Source: Fomitopsis serialis
Taxonomy: Eukaryota > Basidiomycota > Agaricomycetes > Polyporales > Fomitopsidaceae
Length of the DNA stretch: 64,000 bases
NCBI RefSeq assembly: GCF_022376445.1
Contig: NW_025955150.1
Span: forward strand, 1 to 64,000
Direction of reading: 5' to 3'
Below the pieces are notes generated by a model, which saw only the letters and a program-made list of their open reading frames with translations, made no database searches and had not been told where the DNA came from. Every line of letters starts with the position of its first letter. The first letter of the stretch is position 1. The position numbers and the translations under genes were made by a program. Below are positions 21,753-33,194 of this stretch, one piece after another.

Positions 21753-24198
21753 ATGGGAGTTCATGGCCTGTGGGAGGTAAGTCGTGCTGTCTGTTTCGTT
21801 GTTACAGAGACACGAACAATGGTACCTCTAGGTATTGAAGCCAGCATCAACGACAGAAGGCATCCAAGACTATTTCATCCGTGCAGGATTTGAGCGACCG
21901 CACTGTGGACGGGTGTATCGACTGGGTATAGATGCTAGGTACGTCACTGCATATAATTCTCGTTGAATGTCGTCTTACTCGCTGCAAGCCTCTGGTTCCA
22001 TCAAGTACAATCTACGTTTGCTGTCGGGCATGCACAGTCGGGTGAGAACCCCGAGCTTCGCACACTATTCTTTTGGTTGGCACGACTTCTCCGGCTACCC
22101 ATCCATGCGATCTTCGTATTTGATGGCCCGGAGCGGCCTGCAATAAAGCGAGGCAAACGGGTGGTCAAGATGGGCCATTGGATGGTTGATGCGATGAAGA
22201 ACTTCATCGACGCCTTTGGATATGAATACTGCACTGTGAGTAGACTGTCGAGTGCTAGTACAATCTGTTCAATACGTGTGGTCTAGGCTCCCGGAGAGGC
22301 GGAAGCAGAGCTGGCTGCTCTCAATCAGCTCGGTTTTGTCGATGGTGTCCTGACAGATGATGGCGACGCATTCCTTTTTGGGGCACAAACCGTTATACGA
22401 AAGTGAGCATTCCTTCGACTGAAGTACCTCCATGATGATACTGATCAGTGGCACACAGTTTCAATGCTAAAGCGCAACAGCTAATCATCACCGAAGCCGA
22501 CGCCGTCTGGACGCATGATGCCGTCGCTCTTGGGCGCTGGGGCATGATTCTTATTGCGTTATTCGCGGGCGGGGACTACAATAAGGTATGTAGAGTAATA
22601 TCCGATCGAACTGCGTCCAAACATTGATCTCGTGCAGGATGGGTTGCCAGGCTTTGGACAGCGCGTTGCCCATGGCCTAGCACGCTATGGCTTCGGGGAT
22701 ACGTTATGCAAGGCGGTTCGTGAGCTCGAGGGTGAAACACTCAGAGTGTTCTTGTCTGGCTGGCGCAGCGATCTCCGACATGCGTTATGTACTGACGATC
22801 AGAAGCTTCTTGGCCGCCGGTATCCCGAGCTTTCAAAGCGGATCCCTGACACGTTCCCTGACCTCGACATCGTCGATCTGTACGCCCGGCCTGTGACGTC
22901 TGCATTCGAAGACTACGAAATGAGTATGCCCCACCCGCCCGATATCGCCGAACTAGGTCGTCTTTGCGAGCGTTACTTCTCGTGGGGGACGGCATCAGGC
23001 ATCGTGGATCGCTTTGGCAGTTGTCTCATCCCAGGCATTCTAACTCGAGTCCTCATCAACCTCGCGATCAACCGTGATAGGCTACACTCCGCGAGGGATC
23101 CGTTTGTGGTATGTAGTTCTTTCGCTGAATGCAGACGTGACACATAATGGCAGTGCCTACAGGATCCCTTAGGCCCCTTGATACGCATCGAGCATAACCG
23201 ACGGGGATCTTCGAAGGCCCTGCCCACACACTTCACAGTATCCGATGCGGGCTTCGCCTCGCTCGCTACATCAGCATTGTGCAACCTTCGATCCACACCT
23301 GGCAATTCCAAGACCACCGCTGTCATTGCCTTCTCAGCCCGTGTCCCGGTACATCCATCCATTGTTCGGCATGCTGGTGAGATTTACGGTGCGTCAAATC
23401 ATTTGTTTCGTACATAGTTACTGATACTTGGTCTATCAGGATCATCTCGGAGCACCTTTTGCAAATCACAACGAGGTGTACGGTCAGTACTAGAACAATC
23501 GGGGTCAAGGTGAGTAGCAGAACCTTCCGCTATGCTCGAGTTGCCTGATCAGTGTGGTAGGGCATTGAAGCATTCGACACGACACTCAAGGAGCAAGCCT
23601 ACCTCGACAAGGCCTACAGGAACTCATCGCAGTGCCATAGGGTCGTCCAGGAGGACGCCGGATACAAGTGAGTTAGATGCATTGTTTCGTCATTGGAGGG
23701 CCAGGTTCTCACACGATACACTCGTCTCAGGCGCGCCGCGTGACATAGCATTACACGGTTAGCACTCAGGCCTGTCGTGCAGCTCTTGGCTCACAGTCTC
23801 ATGCTATTTAGGCTTGCTCGGCGACCCGCTGTTGGTGAGTATGCAAGACTCGGTATACCAGCACTGCTCGGAAGCCGTGCCGTCTTCAAAAACGTCAGTA
23901 ATTCCCTTCGGCGCTACTTCAAATCACGGACTCACCGTATATGGGCAGTGCACTCCAACGACACTCTCAGTTGATGGTGTGTGGGGGAGTTGATGTGAAA
24001 GCTTCGTCCAGGGGTGAGACGAGTCTCTCACAAGCAGCTCCACTGGCAGCAGAACAACAACTTCACGGGACTATTAATGGTGTCCACGACGAAATCATTG
24101 ACTTAACTCTCAGCGAGGGGGAAGCCGTGGTGATGGTTCGCGCGTCTGGTACCCGGTATCAAAGTGTGATTGAGATCTCGAGTGACGAGGATGCTTGA
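21753..24198 (+). CDS. XPG/FEN-like structure-specific nuclease (PIN-like domain)
   Basis: A nuclease of the Rad2/XPG superfamily, expected to cut branched or flap DNA using two metal ions. The first exon is 24 bp (MGVHGLWE, 21753-21776), the classic start of the XPG N-domain. It is followed by YRLGIDASLWFHQ with the first metal-binding Asp, ENPELRTLFFWLARLLRLP and FVFDGPERPAIKRGKR with another Asp. The XPG-I core is complete: GEAEAELAALNQLG, then TDDGDAFLFGA. GMILIALFAGGDYNKDGLPGFG supplies the last acidic residue and the helix-two-turn-helix start. All key acidic residues are present and I see no frameshift up to the stop at 24198. The C-terminal third is divergent and ends acidic (EISSDEDA). 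Such genes are expanded in mushroom genomes. It converges on the recombinase gene, with 54 bp between stops. Confidence 0.85.
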
Positions 24199-24251
24199 CA
24201 GTACTTTCGTAACATTGTATGTTTATTGGTCGTAAATTATATCTATCTATT

Positions 24252-25201
24252 CTACGCACATGAACATGTTCGTCCACACTGACTACATGGATCACTTTGA
24301 GCCCGCATTGGGTTGAAGTAGTCCTTTCTTTCGAGTAGCGGAGCATCTACCCAGGACACCAAGTACTTGAAAATCGTGCCCGAGTTGTCGAAATTTTCAG
24401 CCCAACCTCCCCAAGTGCAGATTTGACGAATCGGCCACCGCATGGTCATTGCAAGGTACTGGCATCCACCTCGACGGAACGAATGAGTCCCATAAGGACG
24501 CGGGTCGATTACGATGTCGAGCAGGTTGTTGCGGAGGCATTCTACAAAGTTGTCGCTGGACTGCAGCAACGTTAACTAAGCTGAGCAACAACATCGAATA
24601 CGAGTTCACTGACAACATACCATAGCATCTGCGCCTCTCGTGCTGACCCCGTCTCGTCCAACCCGTTTACAGAACACGTAACCCGACGTGTCGATCTGCA
24701 TCTCTTGACATATATTCCACCATTTGGCAACCGCGGTAACGACACACATATGTGGCCGCTCAGTGTCGCGATAGAGGTAAAATGGAGTGATCCCTTCAAT
24801 AAGATGATTGTATTAGCTTGCCTCAGGCTTACTATTGGCATCGGCGGCGGCACTGCCCGTAGAAGCCATGACTCACCTCCATACTGTGCTGTCTTTCGGA
24901 AGGGTAGACTGAGCTTCACATAGCGTGCACCATTGTCGTCCTTGAGCATCTCGAGATCTGACCACATGATCCTCAAAGCTTCGTTGAATCGGAGCAGACA
25001 GAGCATCGAGATTGTGTACAGGAGCTGTAACATCTGACGCACACGATAGCCCGCCCAATCTTCGGGATGCTCAGCTTTGCGCTTTCGGGTTGTCGGCTCC
25101 ACTCTGCTAGTCTTTGGGAAGTTACGATTGAATTCCCAGAGCTGGCGCATGGTATCGTGTGTCATTGCGCGTGCACTTGTCACTTCCTCTCCAGCGCGGA
25201 C
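24252..25201 (-). CDS. Tyrosine recombinase, C-terminal catalytic half (gene split by a transposon)
   Basis: Exons 25201 to 24877, about 24793 to 24626 and about 24563 to 24252, phases consistent. The catalytic set is visible: Arg in MLCLLRFNEALRIMW, a possible Lys in YVFCKRVGRDG, His-x-x-Arg in YGTHSFRRGGCQ, Trp in ICTWGGW and the candidate nucleophile Tyr in TIFKYLVSW. It ends in a cysteine-rich CSQCGRTCSCA tail. The first codons (VRAGEEVTSARAM) continue the N-terminal half encoded at 40930-41726. The exon acceptor (AAG at 25202-25204) lies next to the 7-bp target duplication of the inserted element. The protein is Crypton-like in being a eukaryotic tyrosine recombinase, but I see no GCR1-type DNA-binding domain. 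Confidence 0.85.
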
Positions 25202-25204
25202 CTT

Positions 25205-25211
25205 GTCTTTA
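25205..25211. repeat. Target-site duplication of the 15.7-kb element, left copy
   Basis: GTCTTTA, identical to 40882-40888. Removing the element plus one copy restores a 51-bp intron with GTGAGT donor and AAG acceptor in the tyrosine recombinase gene. Confidence 0.85.
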
Positions 25212-25228
25212 CACCTGTAGCTGGCAGA

Positions 25229-25371
25229 CTGATACATAAAGTATTGTCCTTGTAGTACACATCTGATACATGAACACTGTGGTTCACTGGCTGCCCGAAT
25301 ACGGTAGCCTCATACATGAATCCGCTACACTCTGATACATCAAGCTGTATACCCTTTGTGCCCTGATACAT
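25229..25371. repeat. Sub-terminal GATACAT repeats, left end
   Basis: TGATACAT or CATACAT occurs about five times (near 25,230, 25,267, 25,303, 25,333, 25,365). This is the sub-terminal pattern also seen at the right end, in inverted orientation. Confidence 0.75.
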
Positions 25372-26576
25372 GGGCGGGATCCCCTTATGTAAGCTGCCTC
25401 TTACGGTCTCCCTTAAACAGCACCCGGCCTGTAGACCGGTGAGACCTCACGGACCCGGGCGGGCGCTCGGACGGGAGTGCGATGCAACCTTTTCGGGCGG
25501 CGTTGGCGGCACTCGGGCGGCGGGCGCTCGGACGAGAGCGCGATGCGATGCAGCCTTTTCGGGCGGCGGGCGGCGCGCAGCGTCAGCGACGCTCCTGCCT
25601 GGTTGGCGCCTTCCACAGATGATCGAGCTCGCTCATCTATGCGAGACCACCGTCCAGGGTGCACAGTAGGCACAGTGCACCAAGTACGGCTCTCGCCGAG
25701 TGGGCGTAGTGGAGCGAAGCGCCTAGGCGGCAGGGACGGTACTAGGCGCTTCGCGCAGCTGCGTGGTAGCCATATAGGGACGGTATGACCACTCACGCAG
25801 CGCCGGCGCTTGCTTTGCCCCAATGCGGCGGTTGTGCAAACCTTACTTCTTCGTCCTCCTCCTCCACCATCACAGTACACAGCTCCCTTTTTTCGCCCCC
25901 GATACTAGCTTGATCTCTCGTTCCCTGGACTTCAGTGCTCTTCTGGTGCTTTCTCCTCCTCTCAAAAGTCCTCTACGACGTTGTGACAGTCACTTACTGG
26001 CCCCGTGTACTGTTGCCCATTGATGTACGTTGCTCTCGACCCTGTCTACCGCCCTCTCCTCATTTCTGGGTCTTTGCACTCGCAGAGAACAAGTTCCCGC
26101 AGTGAGTTAGTAGGGTCTCGGTAAGCGGTGTTTGCCACGCTCACTCGCCCTCGGGTCTGATTAGTTTCATTATTAGGCTTACAATGATGCCTCGGCTCAT
26201 CAGTACTGTCCCGTGCAGTACAGCATGGTTACTGGTGTGCTCATAGGTGTTGCGTGTATTGCCTACGCGCTCTTTAGTGCCCTCTGCTTGTCCGCCTCGC
26301 GACTTCGGATCAAGCGTCGTGAGTACTGATCAAATTTGTGAGTTTCGTACTCTCTCTCGTCGTGCAATGTTATTTATGTTAGAATTGATATCTGTCTAGC
26401 ACATCATCCGCTGTCGACCTGTATCTCACGTCCGCGCCTCATCGACCTCCCACCTACGACTGCGCGCGTCGGGCAAGGTTATCAATACTGTAGTGAAAGC
26501 GGGACATTTCGGAGCATGACAGAGAACCCTGTAACTATCGTATGATGTCGCATTCAATTCACTCGTTGCCGCTCAA
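25372..26576. other. Non-coding left arm of the 15.7-kb element
   Basis: No gene supported. At 25,456-25,575 a roughly 60-bp GC-rich unit (GGGCGCTCGGACG, then CCTTTTCGGGCGGCG) occurs twice. At about 25,713-25,755 the inverted pair GCGAAGCGCCTAG / CTAGGCGCTTCGC could form a hairpin. The rest has scattered CT-rich DNA. Confidence 0.5.
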
Positions 26577-26880
26577 TGTCATGTATCAACCCACTTGCTG
26601 ATGTACAAAGAGACTCGCCTCTGGCTTGATACATCAAGGCTCAGATGGCTTATGTATCACAGCCCTATCGACGTACGTACGCAGGATCTGTCGTCTCATG
26701 TATGAAGGCTCTGTCGTTTTATATACGAGTGCCCTGCTGTCTGATATATGAGTGCTCTGTCGTCTGATGTATGAACGCTCTGTTGTCTTATGTATGAACA
26801 CTCCGTTGTCTTATAAATGAAGGCTGTGACTAATGCATGCAAATTGTCGATTGCCTATAAGTCGTAAGCTCTAGTATAAG
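26577..26880. repeat. ATGTATCA / GATACATCA / ATGTATGA cluster
   Basis: A second block of the same motif: ATGTATCA, TGATACATCA, TTATGTATCA, CATGTATGAA and TATGTATGAACACTC in quick succession, each followed by a variable GCTCTGT-like spacer. It lies 50 bp downstream of the KDZ stop codon. Confidence 0.65.
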
Positions 26881-29439
26881 TCATACACATGTGTACGGAG
26901 GGCCACCACGCCGGGCAGACGGTCATTACTCATCACGATTCTACTGTAGTTCTAAGGAGAAGGTACTCAGGAACAGAACACCAAGCACCGACGCAGTAGT
27001 CATGCAGCGCCTGCCGGACATCCGCCTGCCGACGTGCATAGGCCCGACGACCTTCAGCATGCTCCGTCGTATTCCCTACAGGTGCTTCCCAGACCTGTCT
27101 TCCGGCATGATGCAGCCACCATTGAATGTGCCATTTAAAAAAGGCGAGGACACGCCGCATCTCTTCGCTGAGAAGTTGGCATTCCTCGTCCCAGCGCATG
27201 GCCCTCGCGCGAGCCTTGCACCACTCAATTCGTACGGCTGTAAGGGTCGATATCATACTCCGCTTCAATATCAAATGCGAGGAAATCTTACCTTCCTGGT
27301 CATCCTCATCATCCACACTCCCTGAGGCCCCGCTTGTCCGCCAAATCCACGAGAGAGTCTTGCGTCCCTCGGTCTCATCGTCAAGCCCTTGATGCATCGC
27401 ACGAACATCGGTTCGGAGCAGAGGCTTAAGGACCTTCTGCCACTTTGCGACGTCTCCGGGGTCTATGATGAGGAGAGCCGCGTGAGCTGCGCGATAGCGT
27501 TCGGCGTCGGCGTCGATCTTCGCTTGGACGGAGTCGATGTATGCGCGGGATCTTGTATTGTAGCGTTGGCCCCTAACGTCTCGATCTTTGATGTTGAATA
27601 GCTTTGTGCGGGCACGAAGATGGCGCCGCAGTTGCTCTAGCGAGTCATTGGCCTGCGCGAAACGCAGGCGTCTTTCGATCTCGAGCAAACTCGAGGGAAG
27701 CATCACGCGACTATCACCCAGAACAGCAGATGGGAGGTAGAGTCGAATGTTCTCGGCAAGAACCGGAGCAGCTGAAGCCTCCGCAGCTCGACTTCGTACT
27801 GCAGCTACACCCGGCATGTAGACGTCTTGTGTTTCTCGCCAGGCATCAATACGAACTTGGAGATTATTGCGTCGACGGATGATGCTCGCGCGCTGATCAT
27901 CCGGGGAGTGGGCGGTCAATCCTGCGGCATCGGATTGTAGACGTCGTCTAAACCACATATGAGCCCAGTGTAAGATGAGCCTGTATTAGTAGACAACATG
28001 GGACGACGTACTGAGCCTCCTCCATCTCGAGTCCTGCCGTGATGAGGATGCTTGGTGTTATCTTCTCATGTAGAAGCACGAGGCTTCCGTCGGCTATACC
28101 CGTGGATTCCTCTTCAGCTAGCTCACGCCGGACTGCTGCAAGTGTGACTGCTGCATGCAATTGGTTATGATTTCAGTCAATGTGACCGAAAAAAGAGAGA
28201 GACGGCACTCACGATGACGTGTCACTACGAAGGGGTTGAGATCTGCACCCTCTTCCCAGGCTTCGACTTGCTGCTTCCATTCGGCCACCCGTGTTGGATC
28301 CGTGACGGCGGTGAGTTCGTCGAAGATGACAGCGTGTTTGCTGCACTCTTCCACGGCATTCTTCACGCGGCCGAGGAGTGTCTTGGCTATCGAACAATCA
28401 GACATGATGAACTTATGAGCAGGGTAGACATACCGAGGTGCGTGACCTTTCGCCAGTTGTAGTCACCGAAAGCGTCGTCGAGGACGTCACGGCGAGACCC
28501 TGGACCCATCTCCTTCGTGCTGCCCGAAAACCCATTGACTGCGGCCCAGCCACGTTCGACGGCTTCACCATCGGTACGTCCTACGCCTTTGGTGTAGTTG
28601 AAGGAGAAACCGGTTTGACAGCTGTCTTGGTGCGCTGGTAAGTGGAACTTAGGTATCAAAACGTTATGGTGCGCTTGTCGAAGTCCCACTGGGGTCGTAA
28701 TGAAGCATCCTGCCCCACAGGTTAACACTCCACTGACATGCGATGTCGTACGAGACAACGAGACGGACGTTGCCGCTTCGTGTGAGCGTGGAGTCGTTCG
28801 CTGCTGAAGGGAGGCTCTGTCGAATGCTACTGGCGAAAAGGTAATCCATGTTGACATATCTGCTCGACTTCAGCAATGTCACCCCGCCTTGACATCGCAA
28901 CAACGTACCTTTCGCCTTTCTGTAGATCGCCAACAGAGCATGGCCGCTTCATGTCCATCAGGAAAACCCTCTTTTGGCAATAACAAAGAATGTTGTATTA
29001 TTACCGCGAAAGACAAGTAATTGTAGCCATTCGTGTGTTCGCTGTAGTAGCAGTATATTCGCTATGGTCGAGAAGTCAAACATGAATAACACGATATTAC
29101 GAGGAATGCAGCCATGTTCGGGCCAGAGTTCCACAATATTATACAGATGATTCATTTATTCTCTTATTGTTCGCAGCACATTCAGCACTGAACACATAGG
29201 TATGAGAAAAAATGGGGATGCATTATAATGTACTGTCGTCGAGGACAATACAGCCGGTACTAGTACTACTACTCCGAGCACTGGCAAACTACGTCTAATG
29301 TATATTACTTGTGAGCCACTCGAGATCAATACCTATCCATCATGTACATGGCTCCAGCCAACACTGCTTGTATAGGCGAGAGAAAGCGCGGGTATGCGAG
29401 CTAGTGGATGGCCGTAGCAGAAGCGCGAGCGGGTGGGTG

Positions 29440-29760
29440 GACAAGTGCGTGGGCGAGAGAGAGCACGGGCAAGATTGGGCGCGGGCAAGAGACAGCGCAG
29501 GCGAGAGAGAGCGCGGGCGAAAGGGAGCTTGGGCAAGATTCAGCGCGGGTGAGAGAGAGCGCGGGCAAGAGAGACTCTGAGAGAGCGCGGGCGAGAGACG
29601 GCGCAGGCGAGAGAGAGCGTGGGCGAGAGACGGCGCAGGCGAGAGAGAGCGCAGGCGAGAGAGAGCGCGGGCAAGATTGGGCGCAGGCAAGAGACAGTGC
29701 GGGCGAGAGACGGCGCAGGCGAGAGGCGGTGCAGGCAAAAGGAGGCACTGGCGGGCAGGT
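29440..29760. repeat. Purine-rich minisatellite (GCGGGCGAGAGA units)
   Basis: Imperfect short units such as GAGAGAGAGCGCGGGC and GAGACGGCGCAGGC run for about 320 bp with almost no pyrimidine run on the plus strand. Every frame is open here, which gives spurious low-complexity reading frames on both strands. Confidence 0.85.
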
Positions 29761-31558
29761 ACTCAGGCGAGCACGCAGGCAGGCGAGAGAGGGCAGGTGG
29801 GCGAGAACTTGAAGTTGCCAGCGGACGCACGCACAAGAACGACAGGTCGGCAGATGAGCGAGCTGGCAGGAGGATAAGCGTGCAGGCGAACAAGAGCGGA
29901 TGGGCAAGCGGGGTAGTGAGAAGGCGAGTCTGGGCAGACGAGAGTGGGCCAGCGAGTGGGCGGATGAGAGCGGGCCAGTGAGTGTGCGAGTGAGTAGGCA
30001 GACGCTTAAACGCGTGAGGTAGCAAGAGGGGAACAGTGAGCGGGCGATAGCTACTCACCGGCCCTTCCCTTCTCACTGTGCTCAGCCTCAATGAACTGGA
30101 TCGCGGCGACGACGTGACTGAGGACTTCGGTGTCTTCGGTGTCATTGCGTCTTCGGTGTCATCCGAGTCGAGGTTGATTTGGAATCTCTTAGAGCCTGCG
30201 CAGGGCCCGTGTGGCTTGAGTTTTGGACCCCACAGAGAGGCACGCACCTCGTGGATGCATACGCAGCCGGGCAACGCAGTACGGACACTATGGATGTTGT
30301 ACCCGCAGAGCTTCTCCGTGTTCAGCACGCTCGAGAGGTCGCCGATATCCATCATGTTCGTGCTCGTTTGCATTGTTGATGTTGATGAGTCGTTTACCTC
30401 GAGCGTAACGGCAGGGAAAGGGAGATGAGTGACTGTGTGGAGGGAGTCATGCGACGTCGCCGACGTGGCGATGTGAGCATGTGATTTGATCCAGATCTCG
30501 TTCAGGGCAGACATACCCGCCCTTGTGCCATCTGAGGTTTACCGTCTCTTGACAGCTCTTGACTGTCCGCCGAGGAGTACTGGCCAGCGACAGTCGACTC
30601 ATTCTTTGAATCTTTCGTTCATCGCGCGCTCCGTCAAGACCCCACAGCAGCCGTGCCACGCAGCACCCCCTTATGTCCGAGTCGACCCCACCTAACCACT
30701 ACATCATCATCAACTGGTCCGTCGACGTCGCGCCAGGTGGCGCCATCAACGAGCACCGACAGACGCTTGTCGGTGCCATGCTCAGCCTCTTTCAGGGCAA
30801 GCTGAGGGCACCATGTACGAAGACCCGTAAGTCGTCATTTCCTCACACCACCCCCTTCTCACGCAGCCCGCCCGCCAACCAGCGACGAGCGTGGCCAAGA
30901 GTGTTGATAGGATGCCGATCACCGCGCAGTTCTACGGCCTCCCTGAGCTCGACCGCACCTCCACTACCGTGAAGTCCGTGCAGATCACCGCCGCGGACGC
31001 GTCCACGGCTTCCTTTCATGTCCTCCAGAAGTGCACATCTTGTGCTGAAGATAATCTCGTTCGACACTGTCTGTCATGACGAGCACCGTTGACATTACCG
31101 GCAAGATCGGCTCATTCACTTACCTATTTGTCTGTCCATTCACTTGTTTGATTGCTTGCCCTCTTCGTTGTTCGCTCACTTTGTTACCCTCTCGCTCACT
31201 CGCCCGCCATTACCCGCCCGGCTGTCATGTGCATATTGTGTGCATAAATTGTATGACTGCACGAGGATTTTTTTCCCGCCGCCAAGCTCAGCATGTACGA
31301 CCTCCCGAGGGCGTGGTGCGGTGGATGATATGGTTCCGACCTTGTAACGTAGTCCGTAATTTCGAAGTCATCATGTACCCAGTGGGACGAATATATGAAA
31401 GTTACTGGTTGTGCGAGAAACGAGTACAAGTTTCGTAGTAATACTCGCGAATACGAGTGGTGCGATCTTTGGATCCGTAATGACAAGATATTATTGAGTG
31501 TTCGGCGGTGTTCCGCTTATTCTTGAACATTTTAGATCATTACCACGAATTCCGGGGG
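29761..31558. other. Interior of the hAT-like element, no clear gene
   Basis: Weak coding-like pieces exist, such as MSESTPPNHYIIINWSVDV from 30673 with a possible GTAAGT intron at about 30,829. They do not join into a recognisable protein. They could be captured host fragments. Confidence 0.4.
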
Positions 31559-33194
31559 GAGGGTTTTCCTGATGTCATGGCGCGTGCACTCGACCGTAGC
31601 CACACCGCTTGCGGCCGTACCGTGACTTCCACGCATATTAGCGAGCTTGACCGCGTCGTGGTTGTTGCATGTATTCGAGTCTTCTATGTCCAGCTTTCCG
31701 TGCTTCTCCAGGTGCTCCTTGTAAGCCTTCTCTTCCACGAAGTATGCGATACCGTTGTTGAAGCCCGGGTCCGCAGCATCAGACGAGACCTTCTTCCGCT
31801 TCAAGCGGAAGTTGGCGTCTATCCCGAGAAACAACCGGTACAGCCAACTGATGACGAGAGATTAGCAATTGATACTATCGGGCAGCTCGTGAGAGAAAAA
31901 ACCTTCGTTGTGAAGGCGCAGTCTCCCAGTCATCCGGCAGGTTCTTGCCAGGTTGCGGGCATGCGGGACAGAGCACCGCGCACGAACCAGGAGCTGTCCC
32001 CTTTGCTCCTAGTGGGTCGTGACCACGGCCGAATCGCTTCAGTAGCTTCAAGTGCATCCATACGCGCGACATTCGCATGAAGCTCGGGTATCTAGACTGT
32101 TGAGAATTTCGTGAGTGTGGCGACATGTATAAAGGCGGCTATGCACGGCACCTTCACATCATGTGTCCCTGTGTTGTCAGTTCGACGAGCAAGCGTATTG
32201 TAGAACTCGAAGCCGGAGACCTTTGACTGGCTATGCAGAAGGTGGTAATACTCCATGAGGCGAAACGTCGCTGCTGTTTTTGGATCGATGCCCGTGGCTG
32301 GAAGGAGCCGCGCGCGAAGCAACTGAATTGATTTGGCTTGCGCAGTTTCACAGCCACAGTAATCGACCGCGACCTCATTCACACCAGACAAGTCTAGTAT
32401 GACGAAGTCGCCCGCAAATGACTTGACCGGATTGTTGCACTGTTCGCCGACCGGGTGCCCGAGTTGTATACGGAGCCCTGCTTCCTTGAGCGTTGTCCTG
32501 GTGAAACGAGTTCCGGACCAAACCTGATTGATAACGAACGAGGATTAGCACGGCTCGCTCTTCAGGAGGCAAACAATTGCAACTCACCCTCAGACGATGG
32601 AAAGGGTTCCGTTGATGTCGCTTGAGGGTGCACGTCCTGCAGTATAAATGTAGGTCTTCGCAGTCCTCACAGCGGTAGTCTCCTGGAGCATTCCAGCAAC
32701 TGGCACAAGATCCGTCGGTGAAGCCGCATCGACCTTCAAGACGCAGGAGTTCCGAGAGCCACTCGTCGATGTCGTGTCGCCGCCAGTCCTCAAGAGGATT
32801 GTCCTATGGCTATGTCAGCATGCAATACCGACCAGATAAGAGTACTCACGCTGGCTGTGCGCTTGCGCTGCTTGTCCACGAACTCCATCATGTCAGCGAT
32901 ATCGTGGAAGAACTCTGCCGGTAGAGTCTCGAAAGCCTCGCCGTCATTGAAGTCCAGTGGCTCATCTGAAGGACTCTCGGTTGGGTCTCCTGGTGCGGAA
33001 CTACTGTCGACGGCTTCGGGCGCGTTCCGGGGCGTTGGGTTTGCAGCAGTTACTGCGGTGGCCCTCACCGAGACAGAGGCGGCTGAAGAGGCGACGGAGA
33101 CATGGCGGTGAACTGGCTCGGGCTCAGTGGCCTCGAGTCTGTAGAACTGTACATCTGCGGCGCGACGCCGACGTTTACGTGCAGGTGCGGCCAT

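Larger units (their letters stand above)
28959..31571. mobile_element. 2,613-bp hAT-like non-autonomous element nested in the KDZ gene
   Basis: The left end CAGGAAAACCCTC (28959-28971) is the exact reverse complement of the right end GAGGGTTTTCCTG (31559-31571). The flanks are ATGTCCAT on the left and ATGTCAT on the right: an 8-bp duplication with one base lost or gained. Deleting the element plus one flank copy rejoins the KDZ frame as ECTRHD-MKRPCSVGD, a junction expected from the family. An 8-bp duplication with CAGG-type termini fits hAT. No transposase is encoded, so it would need one in trans. It contains a GA/GC minisatellite and long non-coding DNA. Confidence 0.8.
26933..33194 (-). 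pseudogene. KDZ-superfamily transposase with CxC2 domain, interrupted
   Basis: Start ATG 33192-33194 (MAAPARKRRRRAADVQFYR). After an N-terminal variable region comes CxC2: CGFTDGSCASCWNAPGDYRC, CEDC, LYCRTC, HQRNPFHRLR. The transposase follows: NEVAVDYCGC, CPACPQPGKNLPDDW, VATVECTRHD. The reading is then broken by the element at 28959-31571 and resumes with MKRPCSVGDLQKGER, YVNMDYLF, SYDIACQWSVNLWGRM, IPKFHLPAHQDSCQTGFSF, TKGVGRTDGEAVERGW and STKEMGPGSRRDVLDD. The coiled-coil C-terminus ends near TAVRIEWCKARARAMRWDEE, stop 26933. One extra base in a C-run at about 28,691 also shifts the frame between LHYDP and VGLRQAHHN. This is the transposase of the 15.7-kb element. Confidence 0.85.

Noticed and set aside
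29401..30514. Long Pro/Leu/Ser-rich open frames on both strands
   Set aside because: They are forced open by the purine minisatellite; all frames are open and there is no conserved motif.
30673..31080. Small spliced gene inside the hAT-like element
   Set aside because: A GTAAGT...CGCAG intron is possible, but the joined frame stops early and no family is recognised. It may be captured host DNA.
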